A stretch of 64,000 bases of DNA from CAVVST01 sp963750995 (GTDB taxonomy: Bacteria > Acidobacteriota > Vicinamibacteria > Vicinamibacterales > UBA2999), in assembly GCA_963750995.1 (NCBI GenBank), contig CAVVST010000005.1:1364001-1428000 (forward strand), given 5' to 3'. Both the position numbers and the translations under genes were made by a program. A model generated the notes under the pieces. The model worked only from the letters and a program-made list of their open reading frames with translations. It had not been told where the DNA came from and did not search any database. Positions 45,787 through 55,575 of the stretch are shown here, piece by piece (within the stretch, counting starts at the first letter, position 1; the number at the start of each line of letters is the position of its first letter).

Positions 45787-46683
45787 TTATCGCGCTGTCG
45801 CCGCCCTGTAGGCCGCGTCGATGTTGCTCGGCATCCGATCCTGGTAGGCCCACTCCGCGTATTCCGGCATACGCAGCTCCATCCCGATCTGCTCCCGCGT
45901 TTTTCCTGCCTTCACCATTGCCGTGACCCGCTCGAGCAGCAGCGTGTAGTACTTCTCGCTTTCGTCGAAGATGCGCGTCGTCCCCGGCGAGCCGTGGCCC
46001 GGGACGACAACCTCCGGATTCAACGATTTCAGCATTCTTGCGGCGGCAAGAAGATCGGAAATGGTCACGAACGGCCGGACGTTGTTGAGACTGTTGGGAA
46101 TGGCGGCCGAACCCGCGAACAGGACACGCTCCGCTGGGAGCCAGACGGCCGTATCCGCCTCGCTATGCGCGTTCCGGACCCGGAGCAGCTCGAACGTCCG
46201 CTCGCCGACGCGAAGCGTCATCTTCTCCTGGTATTCGACGTGTGGCGTGACGAGCCGATAGCCCTCGGCGGCCGCCTTGATTTCCGGGGCGGCGTTGGCG
46301 AACCGGTTCGGATTGTCGGCCTTCCGCATCGCGTCGCCCGCACCAGCGTGGTTGATCACAACGGCAGGCGCGAAGACGAAATTGCCAGTTGTGTGATCCG
46401 GGTGCACCTCGGTGTTGATCACGAACCGGACGGGCAGGGGCGTCAGCTTCTTGACCGCGTCCGCCACCTGGCGCGAATCCACCAGCGTCTGACCCGTATC
46501 GATCAGGACAACGCCTTCGCTGGTGAGGACGATGCCGACGGTGGAGTTCACCTCGCGCGCCGACTGGACGTAGATCCCTTCTTTGATCTTCCGGAAATTC
46601 GGCCCGAGGTCCTGCGCCGACGCGATCGAACTGAGCGCCGAGACGAATAGCATCGTGGCGATGAGCCGGCAACGGCGTGTCAT
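45787..46683 (-). CDS. Exported metallo-beta-lactamase-fold hydrolase
   Basis: About 298 aa. I start at ATG 46683 because AGGAGG lies four bases upstream. A signal peptide (ends near SIASAQ) is followed by the fold's metal motifs: VLIDTGQT (beta strand and Asp), HPDHTTGNFV (HxxDH-type, with the first His replaced in spacing), VINHAGAGDAM, LFAGSAAIPN and VVPGHGSPGTTRIF. Periplasmic members include beta-lactamases and many hydrolases of unknown substrate, so the specific activity is not assigned. It is single, and converges on the sigma-54 operon. Confidence 0.82.
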   Translation of the reverse strand: MTRRCRLIATMLFVSALSSIASAQDLGPNFRKIKEGIYVQSAREVNSTVGIVLTSEGVVLIDTGQTLVDSRQVADAVKKLTPLPVRFVINTEVHPDHTTGNFVFAPAVVINHAGAGDAMRKADNPNRFANAAPEIKAAAEGYRLVTPHVEYQEKMTLRVGERTFELLRVRNAHSEADTAVWLPAERVLFAGSAAIPNSLNNVRPFVTISDLLAAARMLKSLNPEVVVPGHGSPGTTRIFDESEKYYTLLLERVTAMVKAGKTREQIGMELRMPEYAEWAYQDRMPSNIDAAYRAATAR

Positions 46684-46734
46684 GAAGCCTCCTGGCAAAT
46701 TGCCACAAGACTATACGCCAGCTGCCGTGGACGC

Positions 46735-47325
46735 TTAGCCATAGGCATCCTTGTTGTCGAATTTTTCCGGCTCCCGCGTCCAGCCAACCTGTCGCGCGGC
46801 GTTCCGAATCTGAACCCACCACTCGGATTGCCAGGATTCCACGATCCGGCCCACGCACGGCCTGGCACCTACACCGCAGCCGCCGCCGCCGCTTGAGAAG
46901 ATGGTGGCATCGAAGTCTTCGTAAAATCGGCCGTTGAACCACGCCTTCATGAAGCCTTCACCCTGTGCGGTCAGCAGGAACAGCGGTTGACCGGGCTCGA
47001 TGTGGATACGCCCGCCGGTTACCTCGATGTCCTGCGGCAAATCGAACTCGACGCGGCCGGCTCGGGTCGTGATCACCACGCCGGTCACCGCCGTGACTTT
47101 CTCGCCGGCGGCGACTGCGAACGCGACCGGCGACGTCAGCGCCCGGTCCGTGCGGATTTCGACCGGCGCATTCGCGACCCACTCGCGGTAGACGCATCCT
47201 TCGAAAGGACACGCGCCGGCATCCTCGTATGGAATTGGCGGACGGGTGTTCGCAGGCGCCTGCTCGCCGGCGACACAACCGGCCACCAGCGCGGCGACAA
47301 TCGCGGCCCACAGGCGTGCGCGCAT
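46735..47325 (-). CDS. Lipoprotein of unknown function
   Basis: Protein of 196 aa. Signal peptide with lipobox (AALVAGCVAGEQ), then one domain starting PYEDAGACPFEGCVYREWVA, with beta strands around residues 55-120 and four Cys in the second half (GGGGCGVGARPCVG). The CPFEGC and GCGVGARPC pairs may form disulfides, which fits a periplasmic location. No homologous family recognised. ATG 47325 starts it two bases before the DinB stop, so the two genes are closely packed in one direction. Confidence 0.65.
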   Translation of the reverse strand: MRARLWAAIVAALVAGCVAGEQAPANTRPPIPYEDAGACPFEGCVYREWVANAPVEIRTDRALTSPVAFAVAAGEKVTAVTGVVITTRAGRVEFDLPQDIEVTGGRIHIEPGQPLFLLTAQGEGFMKAWFNGRFYEDFDATIFSSGGGGCGVGARPCVGRIVESWQSEWWVQIRNAARQVGWTREPEKFDNKDAYG

Positions 47326-47326
47326 G

Positions 47327-47854
47327 TCAGCCCTGGAGGCCCAGCCCTTTCACAATCTTCGCGGTCGTGATGATCTGGCCGACATGCCGGGTGGCATGTT
47401 CGGCGGCGTGGAACAGGAGGCCGCGCACGTTGGACGGTACCGCCATGCGTCCGACGCCTCGAGGCGTCCCCAGGTCGGCATCCGGGGTGCGGGCCAGTTG
47501 ATCGAGCGCCCGGTCCACGGTCTCCTGCCACGCCCGTAGCAGCGCCTCCACGGTGGGACGCGGGTCCGACAGCGTCCGCTCAGCCGCGAGCGCGTCCTTC
47601 TGCGCTGCTGACAACCCTTCGCCGCGCGCATAGGTGAACAGGCGATCGGTGCTGCCCGCCAGGTGCATCATGTGAAACCCGACTGACGCCGCGCCGCCCG
47701 GCGAGAACCACAGTTGAGATGCTGTCAGGCCGGCGACCGCGGTGTCGGCGTCTTCGGCGGCGCCGACGAGCGCGTGGGCAACGGGCTGAAGTTGATCGGG
47801 AATGCCTGGCACCGGGCCGCGCTGCCAGGCTTCGGGCTGTGATCGCGTAGTCAT
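47327..47854 (-). CDS. DinB-family metal-dependent protein
   Basis: Helical DinB/YfiT-like protein of 175 aa. The metal-binding His triad can be placed: FHMMH (about residue 65) and FHAAEHATRHVGQI (about residue 150; HxxxHxxxH). Family members bind Zn or Ni in a four-helix bundle and include thiol-dependent transferases; many are uncharacterised. It follows the xerC gene with its stop directly before the next start, in one direction with xerC, trmFO, topA and dprA. Its role with that cluster is unknown. Confidence 0.82.
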   Translation of the reverse strand: MTTRSQPEAWQRGPVPGIPDQLQPVAHALVGAAEDADTAVAGLTASQLWFSPGGAASVGFHMMHLAGSTDRLFTYARGEGLSAAQKDALAAERTLSDPRPTVEALLRAWQETVDRALDQLARTPDADLGTPRGVGRMAVPSNVRGLLFHAAEHATRHVGQIITTAKIVKGLGLQG

Positions 47855-48808
47855 TCAGTTCGAACCGCGTTGCGCTCGGGGATGCGCCTTCCGGTACACC
47901 GCGAGCAGTTGCGCCGCGTTCACGTGGGTATACCGCTGCGTCGTCGAGAGCTGGACGTGGCCGAGCAGCTCCTGGATGGCCCTGAGGTCGGCGCCGCGCT
48001 GCAGCAGGTGGCTCGCGAACGAGTGCCGGAGCGCGTGCGGACTGATGCCGAACCGCGTGCTGCATCTTGCCACGTACCGGGCGACGAGGCGCTGCACACT
48101 GCGGCCTGTGAGACGGCCGCCACGTGAATTGACAAAAACCGGATCGGCCTTTGTGCCTTGGGCCCTGGGCTTTGGGACCTGGGCCTTCGCCGCCGCCCCT
48201 CGCAGCACGGCGCGGTCGGAATACCAGCCGCGCAACGACTTCTGGGCGGCCGAATTGAACGGCACCAGTCGCTCCCTGCCGCCCTTGCCGGCGACCCGGA
48301 CGATTCGCGACGAGAGGTTCACATCTTCCATGTCGAGGCCCACGAGTTCGCTCAGACGCAGCCCTGATGCATAGAACAGCTCCAGGATGGCCCGGTCACG
48401 CCGGCCGAGCCGCGTCGATACATCTGGCGTCTCCAGCAGCGTCGTCATCTCGTCCATTGAGAGATGAGCCGGAATCTTGTGTTCGCGTCTCGGCGCCTGC
48501 GCCAGTGCGGAGGGGTCGGTGTCGATCCAGCCTTCACGCCGAAGGAAGCGGACGAACGTGCGCAGTGCCGACAGCTTTCGCGCGACTGACGCCCGAGACT
48601 GCCCGAGGCGATACAACTCCGCCATGTACGCGCGCACCACCGTGAGATCCAGGTCGCGCGGCCTCAGCCGCTTGACGGGCTTGTCCAGGTGGCCGGCGGT
48701 GAACTCGATGAGCTGCGCCAGGTCGCTGTGGTAGGCGGCCGAGGTGTGAACCGAGGTATTGCGATTGAGGCGCAGGTGATCGACGAACGCCTCAAGCTGG
48801 GACGTCAT
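47855..48808 (-). CDS. xerC: Tyrosine recombinase XerC-like
   Basis: Site-specific recombinase of 317 aa that, with XerD, resolves chromosome dimers at dif. N-terminal SAM-like domain (about residues 1-95). The catalytic domain carries Arg in YASGLRLSEL, Lys in GKGGRERLVP, His-x-x-Arg in HALRHSFASHL, His in LLGHVQLS and Tyr in TTQRYTHV. An insertion with Ala/Lys-rich text (about residues 205-225) is unusual. Start ATG 48808; the trmFO stop lies inside this start (17-base overlap). The order dprA-topA-trmFO-xerC is a known conserved cluster. Whether it is XerC or XerD cannot be fixed from motifs alone. Confidence 0.9.
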   Translation of the reverse strand: MTSQLEAFVDHLRLNRNTSVHTSAAYHSDLAQLIEFTAGHLDKPVKRLRPRDLDLTVVRAYMAELYRLGQSRASVARKLSALRTFVRFLRREGWIDTDPSALAQAPRREHKIPAHLSMDEMTTLLETPDVSTRLGRRDRAILELFYASGLRLSELVGLDMEDVNLSSRIVRVAGKGGRERLVPFNSAAQKSLRGWYSDRAVLRGAAAKAQVPKPRAQGTKADPVFVNSRGGRLTGRSVQRLVARYVARCSTRFGISPHALRHSFASHLLQRGADLRAIQELLGHVQLSTTQRYTHVNAAQLLAVYRKAHPRAQRGSN

Positions 48809-50166
48809 CGTGCATCCAGTCCTCGAGCGCCCGAAGCGCACGTTCAGAGATCGCCTGCTTGCGATCCTTCTTGTGTTTCACCGCGGCGTCCGGCGGCGCG
48901 ATGATGCCGAACGTAATGTTCGTCGGCTGGTAGTTTCTCGGGTCGGCGTGCGACACGTAATAGGCGAGGGCGCCGATCGCCGTCGTCCGCGGCGGTGTCC
49001 GCGGCTCGTCGCCTCGAACCAGCGCGGCGGCATTGCGGCCCGCCATGAGCCCCGAGGCGGCTGATTCGACGTAGCCTTCCACGCCGGAAATCTGTCCCGC
49101 AAAAAACAGATCGGGCCGCGCCCGTGTCTGCCATGTCTCGCGCAGCACGGTGGGGCCGTTGATGTAGGTATTACGATGCACCATCCCGAAACGCACGAAC
49201 TCGGCGCGCTCGAGACCGGGAATCATCGCCAGCACCCGCGCCTGCTCGCCCCACTTCAACTGCGTCTGGAACCCGACCAGGCTGAAGTGATCACCCGCCA
49301 GGTTGTCCTGCCTGAGCTGGACGACCGCGTACGGGACCCGGCCGGTGCGGGGATCCGGCAGGCCGACCGGTTTCATCGGCCCGTACCGCAGGGTATCTCG
49401 GCCGCGATGCGCCATGACTTCAATCGGCAGGCAGCCTTCGAAGAACTTCTCCTTGTCGAAGTCGTGCACCGTCGCCGATTCGGCCGAAACCAACGCGTCG
49501 TAGAAGCGGTCGTACTCTTCTTTCGTCAGTGGACAGTTCAGATAGTCGCCCTCGCCGTCGTCCACGCCGCAGGCCACACCCACATCGGTCGGCACGATCC
49601 GCAGGTCGTAGACTTCTCCCCCAGCGCGATGCCCGGAAGACCCTGCTCATGTCGATCGTCTCGGCCAGGACGATCGGACTGATCGCGTCGTAGAAGTAGA
49701 GGTGTTCGGCGCCTACGAGCGCAGCGACGTCGGCCGACAGCGCATCCGAGGTCAACGGCCCGGTCGCGATGATGAGCGGAAACATCAAGGGGTCCGTGGG
49801 GACGCGCGCGACTTCCGCGCGCTCGAGCGAGATGAGCGGATGCGACCCGATTGCGTCGGTAATCTCCTGCGCAAACCGCTCGCGGTCAACCGCCAGTGCC
49901 GCGCCCGCGGGGACGCGATGCGTGTCGGCGGCGCGCATCACCAGCGAACCGAGCCGCCTCATCTCTTCCTTCAGCAACCCGACGGCGTTATCCAGCTTGT
50001 CGCCGCGAAACGAGTTGGAACAGACCAGTTCGGCGAGGCGGTCGGTCTTGTGGACGGCGGTGGGTCGCGTGGGCCGCATCTCGTGCACGACGACGCGTAC
50101 GCCGAGCGAGGCCGCCTGCCAGGCCGCTTCGCTTCCGGCCAGGCCGCCGCCGATGATGTGAATCAC
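48792..50166 (-). CDS. trmFO: TrmFO, folate-dependent tRNA uracil-54 methyltransferase (frameshifted)
   Basis: Flavoprotein that makes ribothymidine at position 54 of tRNA using methylenetetrahydrofolate. Start ATG 50166, MIHIIGGGLAGSEAAWQAA (FAD-binding GxGxxG). Later segments: VCSNSFRGDKLDNAVGLLKEEM, YYDAISPIV-like region (YFYDAISPIVLAETID), then a frame change near 49610-49635. The second frame reads GDYLNCPLTKEEYDRFYDAL through VGFQTQLKWGEQARVLAMIPGL to the stop 48792. Between RASRWG and GEGDYLNCP there are about 20 residues that family members usually lack. An indel and perhaps a short insertion are both involved. Confidence 0.88.
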
Positions 50167-50175
50167 GGAACGATC

Positions 50176-52931
50176 TTACGCTTCGACGGCCTTGCGGCGG
50201 CTGCGCCCCGAGGCGCCACGGGCCGCGGGTGTGGCGCGCGCCGCGCGCCGGCCGCCGCCAGCGCGGCGCGGCGAGGGAGCGGCGTTGCGGCGCGCCTCGA
50301 GCAGTTCCATCGCCTGCTCGACGGTCAGCGATTCGGGATTCGATCCCTTGGGAATGGACGCGTTGGTGGTGCCGTCGGTGACGTAGGGACCATAGCGCCC
50401 GGCAAGGACGCGCAGCTTCGTCTCGCCGTGCGCGATCTCCTTCAGCACCTTTTTCTGCGCCGCCTGGCGGCGGCGCGACTGCTTCGGCGCGCGAATCAGC
50501 GCCAGTGCCGCATCAAACGAGATGTTGAAAACGTCGTCTTCGGATTCAAGCGATCGGAATTCGTCGCCGTGTTTGACGTACGGACCAAACCGCCCGAAGT
50601 TCGTGGTGATCGGCTCGTTGTCGTCGGGATGCAATCCCGAGCACGCGCGGGAGCGACAGCAGTTTGAGGGCTTCCTCCAGCGTGATCGTCGCTTCGGTCA
50701 TACCGGCCTGCAGCGACGCCCGCTTCGGCTTTTCGACCTTTTCAGCCTTTGCCGCTTTCCCCTTCCCCTTTGGCGCCGGTTCAGGCGTTTCGCCGAGCTG
50801 CACGTAGGCGCCGAAGCGGCCGTTCATGACGTAGACATTCATGCCGGTCGCCGGATCCACTCCAACCGTTCGGGGCCCTTCCGCCTTGACGCGGACCAGC
50901 TCCATCGCTCTTTCTACGGTGAGGTCCGCAGGCGCCAGGTCGTCGGGCAGCGATGCCGTGCGGCCGGGTCCGCCTTCCGCCACTTGGACGAACGGACCGA
51001 ATCGTCCGATGCGGATGCGCACCGGCTCGCCGCTGTCAGCATCAGTGCCAAGGTCGAGCAGGGGATAGTCCGCGTTCTCGGCGCCCTTCTCCACGGCGGG
51101 CAGCAGGCCCCGGTGCTTCTTGTCACCGTAGTAGAACTCCTTGAGGAACGCCTGAGACTCGCGCTCGCCGCGGGAAATCTCGTCGAGGTCGTCTTCCATC
51201 TCGGCGGTGAAATCAGTCTCGACGAAATCGCCGAAGTGGTCGCGCAGCAGCTTCGTTACCGCGAATGCCGTGAAACTCGGCACCAGCGCCTTGCCCTGGC
51301 GGAAGACATAGCCGCGGCGTACGATCGTGGCAATCGTCGGCGCGTAGGTCGAAGGCCGGCCGATGCCGAGCCGCTCGAGTTCCTTGATGAGCGACGCTTC
51401 GGTGAACCGAGCCGGCGGCGACGTTTCGTGCCGCTTCGGGTCGGTGCCGAGTAGCGTCACGGCGGTGGACCCATCGGTGTGAATGCGATCGCCGACCTTG
51501 CACTGCGGCAGGATCGCTTCCTGTTCTTCCAGCTCCGCCGCCGGATCGTCGCTGCCTTCGACGTAGGCCCGCCGGAAGCCGGCAAACTCGATGGCCTTAC
51601 CGCTCGGCGGTCAGGACCGCGGTCTCGCCGTCGGCCTGCGCGGAAATCTCAATCGTGGTGCGCAACACCCGCGCATCCACCATCTGCGATGCCATCGTCC
51701 GCTTCCAGATCAGGTCGTAGATCTTGAAGTCGTCGGGATCGAGGATGCGTTCGAGCTGGCTCGGCGCCAGGCGGAAGTCGCTCGGCCGGATGGCTTCGTG
51801 CGCTTCCTGGGCGTTCTTCACGCGGGTCTGGTAGCGCCGCGGCTCCGCGTAATACTCGCCGCCGAACATCTCCCGAATCACGCGCGCCGACTCGTTCAGC
51901 GCCTTGTCCGACAGCGTCGTGGAGTCGGTGCGATGGTAGGTAATCAAGCCTTCCATCTCGCCGTCGCCGGTATCCACCCCCTGGAACAGCCGCTGCGCCG
52001 CCTGCATCGTCCGCTCGGTGGAGAACCCGAGCTTGCGGCTGGCTTCCTGCGTGAGCGTTGAGGTCGTAAACGGCGGTGCCGGCCGTTCGACTCCCGGCTT
52101 CTGCTCGACTGAGGCAACCGTCCAGGGCACGTTGCGGCGGATGGCCTCGACCAGGTGCAGCGTCGCCGGTTCATCCAGCAGGCGAGCGTTCTGGTTGCGA
52201 AGGTCGCCGGTCTCCGCGTCGAAATCCTTGCCGGTGGCGATGCGCTGATCGTCCAGTCGCACGAGCGTCGCGATGAACTCGCGGCCCTCGCCTTTCAGCT
52301 TTGCTTCGAGGTCCCAGTAGACGGACGTCCGGAACGCACGACGCTCTTCCTCACGCTCGACAATGAGACGGACGGCGACGCTCTGGACGCGTCCCGCGCT
52401 CAATCCGGTCTGGACCTTCTTCCACAGCAGCGGGGACAGCGTGTAGCCGTAGAGAGCGATCGAGGATGCGCCGGCTCTCCTGCGCGCGAACGAGGTTTTC
52501 GTTCACGTCGCTGGGGTGGTCGAGCGCCTCCCTGACCGCGTCCTCGGTGATTTCGTGGAAGACGATGCGGCGAACTGGAACCTTCGGCTTCAAGACCTGG
52601 GCGAGATGCCAGCTGATCGACTCGCCTTCGCGATCAGGGTCAGTGGCAAGCAGCACTTCGGACGCGCCCTTGAGTGCGTCCTTGAGATGTGCCACCTGTT
52701 TCTTCTTGTCGCCGGGGACAACGTAGTACGGCTGAAGTTGCGTTCGACGTCGACGCCCATCCGGCCCCAGTCCTTGGCTTTGATCTCCTTGGGGACTTCG
52801 GCGGCCGACTCGGGGAGATCGCGGATGTGGCCGTAGCTCGCTTCGACGCGGTACTTCGAGCCGAGGAAGCGACCCAGCGTCTTGGCCTTCGCGGGCGATT
52901 CGACGATCACCAGTGGTTTCGCAGCTGCCAT
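50176..52931 (-). CDS. topA: DNA topoisomerase I (four frame breaks)
   Basis: Type IA topoisomerase that relaxes negative supercoils; essential in most bacteria. Start ATG 52931, MAAAKPLVIVESPAKAKT (Toprim). The DPDREGE segment (ATDPDREGESISW) and the active-site Tyr (GLITYHRTDSTTLS) are present, followed by a C-terminal region with zinc-ribbon-like repeats (RFGPFVQVAEGG, RFGPYVKHGD). Coding frames change near 52733 (one base missing), 52458, 51605 (one extra base) and 50638. Rejoined length about 920 aa. The breaks lie at scattered sites and the protein is otherwise intact, so sequencing indels are the likely cause. Stop at 50176 is 10 bases before the trmFO start. Confidence 0.9.
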
Positions 52932-52960
52932 CAGTCATGTCAGTCGTCACACTAACACGT

Positions 52961-53988
52961 TCATATCTGCCGCCTGAAACGGCCACCCCCGACGCGTTGC
53001 ACGTATCCGCGCAGTTCCAGCTCGAGCAAACGCGGCAGCAACCGCACGGCCGTCACGCCCGACGCCGCAGCAAGCGCATCGAGATCGTAGGCCTGTCCCT
53101 GGTCTGCATCACGCACAGCAACGGATCGCCAGAAGTGCTTGGCTCACCGTTACTTGAGGCCTGTCTACCGGATGCCGCGAGCGTGGACGTCCAACCGAGC
53201 TCTTCTACGATATCGTCCGCGCACTCCACAATCTTTGCCCCGTCCCGAATCAGGGCATGTGCACCCTCTGTTGCGCCCGCTCAGCACGTTGCCCGGGACT
53301 GCCATCACCTCGCGCCCCTGTTCGAGCGCACAGGCTGCGGTGATCAGCGACCCTGACTTCTCGTTCGCTTCGATCACCACCACCGCTCGCGAGAGACCGC
53401 TGATGATGCGGTTGCGCATCGGAAACTGAAACGGCGATGGTGGCGTCCGCGGCGGATACTCGCTCAGCACGAGGCCGTCGCGCGCGATTTCAGCGGCGAG
53501 CTTCACGTGCTCGGACGGATAGATATAGTCGACTCCAGATCCAAGCACGGCAATCGTCCGCCCGGTTTCGAGCGCGCCGCGGTGCGCGGCTGAGTCGACG
53601 CCGCGCGCCAAGCCGCTGACCACCGTAATGCCGCGTGCCGCGAGATCCGCGGCAATCCGCTGCGCGGTTTCGAGCGCGACGGCAGATGCGGCGCGCGACC
53701 CCACGATCGCGACCGCGGGCGCCCGCAGCGCGTCGAGCGTCCCGCGGTACCACAGCGCCGGCGCGACGTCGGCCGTCGCGAGCAGCGCGGGCGGAAACGC
53801 AGGATCGTCCCACGGCGAGGAGGTGGATGCCGTCCGCCGCCGCACGCAGCCGAACCGACCGCGCCTCGTCGGCGCCGTTGCGGGCGCGTTCGAGCAGCGC
53901 TGGATCGTCGGCGCGAAGACGGTCTGACAGACCAACGCGCGGGAAGGTCGGGGATGAGCGAGAGCGCGGCGACCTCATCGAGCGTCAT
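52961..53988 (-). CDS. dprA: DprA DNA-processing protein (four frame breaks)
   Basis: Rossmann-fold protein that loads RecA on incoming single-stranded DNA in natural transformation. Start ATG 53988, MTLDEVAALSLIPDL. Conserved parts: AVAIVGSRAASAVALETAQRIAADLAARGI (in parts: VAIVGSRAAS), VVSGLARGVDSAAHRGAL, FQFPMRNRIISGLS, VMAVPGNVLSGRNRG. Frame changes near 53940, 53815, 53265 (extra base in CCC) and 53108 (missing base) are needed to follow it. With these, the C-terminal winged helix ends ...GYVQRVGGGRFRRQI at stop 52961-52963. Rejoined length about 340 aa. First gene of the dprA-topA-trmFO-xerC cluster. Confidence 0.85.
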
Positions 53989-54306
53989 GCGGAGTCCCTG
54001 CCGGGATGCCCGGCGGCACGCGCCGCGGAGGAGGCCTGAAAACACAAGAGGCCGGACACCCCGCCGCGGCACGTGCGGCTGTGGCACCCGACCTCGCTGT
54101 CCTGATTATAGGCAGTCGATTTGCGAGTTCGCAACGCGTCTGTGACGGTGTACGAAAGCGCCCGTGGACGGTTGGAGGAAAAAGGGCGCGGTTTTGGGCT
54201 GTTTCACCCGTGCTGGTCTGGTACATGGCTTGCTCGACCGTAGTAAGCTGTTGATGCGTAAAGCACTTGCGCGTCGCGTAAACCCGTGACTATATTTGGG
54301 CCTTCC
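53989..54306. other. Non-coding gap between divergent genes
   Basis: About 320 bases between dprA and the TPR gene. The first 100 bases are GC-rich with small hairpins (CCGGG/CCCGG at about 54002). The remainder is more AT-rich and holds the promoter-like elements listed separately. Short ORFs crossing it look non-coding. No tRNA is seen. Confidence 0.4.
54268..54297 (+). promoter_or_regulatory. Possible sigma-70-type promoter for the TPR gene
   Basis: TTGCGC (54268-54273) and TATATT (54292-54297) are 18 bases apart. The start would be about 54304, three bases before ATG 54307, implying a leaderless mRNA. Weak evidence. Confidence 0.3.
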
Positions 54307-54660
54307 ATGCGCCTTCTCTCGCTGCTTTTTGTGTTCCTGCTGACGTTGAGCGTCGCGCCGCTGGCGGCCGACGCCCGCGGCGACGCCAAGAAGCAGGTCG
54401 AATTCGGCATTGCCGTCTCGCAGCGCGGCCTGTGGCGCGAAGCGATCTACCGCTGGGAACGCGCGGCGCAGATCGACCCCACCTACGCCGCCGCGCACAA
54501 CAACCTTGCGATCGCGTACGAACACGAAGGCGACCTCGACAAGGCGCGCGCCGCGTACGAGAAGGCGCTGGAGCTCGAGCCGAACAACACGTTCATCAAG
54601 CAGAACTACGAGCTCTTCAAGGAAATCAATGACCGCACGACTCGCCCGGACACTCAGTAG
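54307..54660 (+). CDS. Exported TPR protein
   Basis: Protein of 117 aa. A signal peptide (MRLLSLLFVFLLTLSVAPLAAD) is followed by about two tetratricopeptide repeats: KKQVEFGIAVSQRGLWREAIYRWERA, PTYAAAHNNLAIAYEHEGDLDKARAAYEKALEL and EPNNTFIKQNYELFKEIN. The pattern of small and large residues fits TPR helices, which mediate protein interaction. Start 54307 is preferred over the in-frame 54286 because the signal peptide begins there. The last 32 bases overlap the start of the next lipoprotein, implying co-expression. Confidence 0.75.
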   Translation: MRLLSLLFVFLLTLSVAPLAADARGDAKKQVEFGIAVSQRGLWREAIYRWERAAQIDPTYAAAHNNLAIAYEHEGDLDKARAAYEKALELEPNNTFIKQNYELFKEINDRTTRPDTQ

Positions 54661-55403
54661 TCTCGCTGCGGTCGCGCTGACCGTCGCGTGTACCAACTAC
54701 TACGAGATCCCGATCGAAACGCCAATCCGTCCGAAGCTTGACGTCTCGGCGTTCCAGCGCGTACTTGTCGCCGGGTTCATCGCCGGCGGGACCGAGGACG
54801 TGGATGGCAACCTGGAGACGACGCGGCTCCTACGCAGCCAGCTGCGCACGAAGTCGGAGATGCGCGTCATCGACACCGACGTGCTGCCGTTGATGGACGT
54901 CGCGTCGGAAACGCGCGCCACCAGCGAGGACGCGCAACCGAACGAGGCGCAGGGCACGGCGCCTGGCGTGATCAAGGAAGACTCCGACCTCGAGCCGTAC
55001 GAGCATCTGTTCGCCGACGTCGAGTACCTGGAAGCGGATCGGCGAGGAATATCAGCAGCCGCTGATCGTCACGGGCACCGTGATGTTCGCCCCGCAGGCG
55101 CGCTCGGGCATCGTCCAGCGCGACCAGGAAGTGTACGACTCGTTCGGACGCCGCCGCGTGGTGCCGGTGCGCACTTACATGGAGCGCAAGGGGTTCGTGC
55201 TCAAGCCGCGCTTCATCTTCATCGACGGCCGCACGGGCGCCGTGCTCCACTCGGAGAACTTCCGCGAGGAGATTCTCTACAACGCGAACCAGACCTCGCC
55301 GGCCCTGTCGTCGTATTTCGAGCTCATGGACAGGCTGATTCCGAGCTTCCTCAGCACCCTCAGCAGCCAGAAGATCAAAGGGACCCGCGTCCTCCTGCAG
55401 TAA
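54629..55403 (+). CDS. Envelope lipoprotein of unknown function (frameshifted)
   Basis: About 258 aa when rejoined. ATG 54629 lies inside the TPR gene. A signal peptide with a lipobox (VALTVACTNYYEIP) precedes a compact domain: FQRVLVAGFIAGGTEDVDGNLETTRLLRSQLR (a CsgG-like beta-sheet start is possible but not certain), then a frame break at CC 55027-55028, then WKRIGEEYQQPLIVTGTVMF and FIFIDGRTGAVLHSENFREE. Strand and helix alternation resembles the periplasmic CsgG/TolB-like fold. It is coupled to the TPR protein, so the two probably form a small envelope complex. Confidence 0.65.
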
Positions 55404-55407
55404 ACGC

Positions 55408-55500
55408 CGGGTCCGCTCCGCGGAACCCGGCCTACGTTCGCGCGGAATCTGGCCTACGTTCGTAGGGCGGGTTCTGGTCAGGGTTTGCCCCAGACCCGCC
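55408..55500. repeat. Hairpin repeats between lipoprotein and rplU
   Basis: A hairpin CCGGGTCCGC/GCGGAACCCGG occupies about 55408-55430. Two GGCCTACGTTCG units begin at about 55430 and 55451. A second, strong hairpin pairs GGCGGGTTCTGG with CCAGACCCGCC (about 55467-55500). They resemble the GC-rich palindromes elsewhere in the window, and one could terminate the upstream operon. Confidence 0.5.
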
Positions 55501-55512
55501 GGACCTGATAAG
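55485..55512 (+). promoter_or_regulatory. Possible promoter of the rplU operon
   Basis: TTGCCC (55485-55490) and GATAAG (55507-55512), 16 bases apart, followed by a start near 55520, just before the leader hairpin at 55526-55547. The -35 element lies inside the hairpin repeat. Confidence 0.35.
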
Positions 55513-55525
55513 CTAAATCCTTTGT

Positions 55526-55547
55526 GTGAGCCCATTTCCGGGCTCAC
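55526..55547 (+). promoter_or_regulatory. Leader hairpin upstream of rplU
   Basis: Perfect 8-bp stem GTGAGCCC (55526-55533)/GGGCTCAC (55540-55547) with a 6-base loop, 28 bases before the rplU start. Ribosomal-protein leaders often contain such autoregulatory hairpins. I do not recognise a defined L21 leader motif, so this remains a candidate. Confidence 0.4.
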
Positions 55548-55575
55548 CTAGCCAACACCAGCCGAGGAAACGCCC

